Shown here piece after piece: positions 63,952 to 64,000 of a stretch of 64,000 bases of DNA. Position 1 is the stretch's first letter; every line of letters begins with the position of its first letter. The notes under the pieces are model-generated. The model saw only the letters and a list, made by a program, of their open reading frames with translations, searched no databases and had not been told where the DNA came from. The DNA comes from Streptomyces sp. IMTB 2501 (GTDB lineage Bacteria; Actinomycetota; Actinomycetes; Streptomycetales; Streptomycetaceae): assembly GCF_001953885.1 (NCBI RefSeq), contig NZ_MQUS01000020.1:1-64000 (forward strand), read 5' to 3'. The translations under genes and the position numbers were made by a program.

Positions 63952-64000
63952 CGTGGGTCCTTGACGGATCGGTCCGCGAGGAAGCGGGCGGCGAGTGCAG

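Overview
The window is high-GC chromosomal DNA of a Streptomyces-type actinomycete. Evidence: GC-rich third codon positions throughout, frequent GTG/TTG starts, ATGA start/stop overlaps, and a left part that from memory follows the Streptomyces coelicolor order (zwf-tal-tkt / ctaB ... ctaA - ABC exporter - sufR-sufBD-Rieske-sufCSU-sufT ... dapD). No species is claimed.

Layout. 1-20 kb is conserved core: pentose-phosphate genes (zwf, tal, tkt, minus strand), haem O/haem A synthesis (ctaB, ctaA), an ABC-2 exporter, an AAC(3)-like acetyltransferase, an eight-gene iron-sulfur assembly operon behind its own repressor SufR, an SMR pump with its TetR regulator, and dapD. About 20.2-23.9 kb is accessory and looks like the scar of an integrative element: few intact genes, two copies of an arm-site-like repeat, and a 3' half of a tRNA-Arg with its own terminator. 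24-33 kb holds a HAD-like protein, a DapA homologue, an ArsR/SRPBCC pair, a large secreted nuclease and a frameshifted PhoX/DUF839 protein.

The most interesting part is 33.44-35.54 kb: a Ro60 (TROVE + vWA) protein gene preceded by three tandem Y-RNA-like elements. All three can be folded into the same Ro-binding-type stem. Two carry a tRNA mimic built as a circular permutation: T-arm, an acceptor stem closed by a loop, then D-arm. In the first, a lysine-type anticodon arm and a 5-nt variable loop are also present, so all four tRNA arms are there. The middle one keeps only the stem and a small anticodon-arm-like hairpin. A 2H phosphoesterase (2'-5' RNA ligase family) gene lies just downstream.

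36-64 kb is accessory metabolism and surface functions. A sugar-acid block comprises an ABC sugar importer, a zinc dehydrogenase, a DeoR regulator, uronate dehydrogenase and 5-dehydro-4-deoxyglucarate dehydratase, with a repeated operator-like motif at its promoters. A second block (GntR, DHDPS-family enzyme, IlvD/Edd dehydratase) looks like arabinonate-type catabolism and lies beside a broken pectate lyase, a secreted acid phosphatase and a GH43 protein. A lantibiotic dehydratase remnant sits between them. The right end has a SigE-type ECF sigma factor with a membrane partner, a purine/uracil-type NCS2 permease, a class B penicillin-binding protein and a NarL-type two-component system. Genes and RNA structures were read by eye; no database search or folding program was run.
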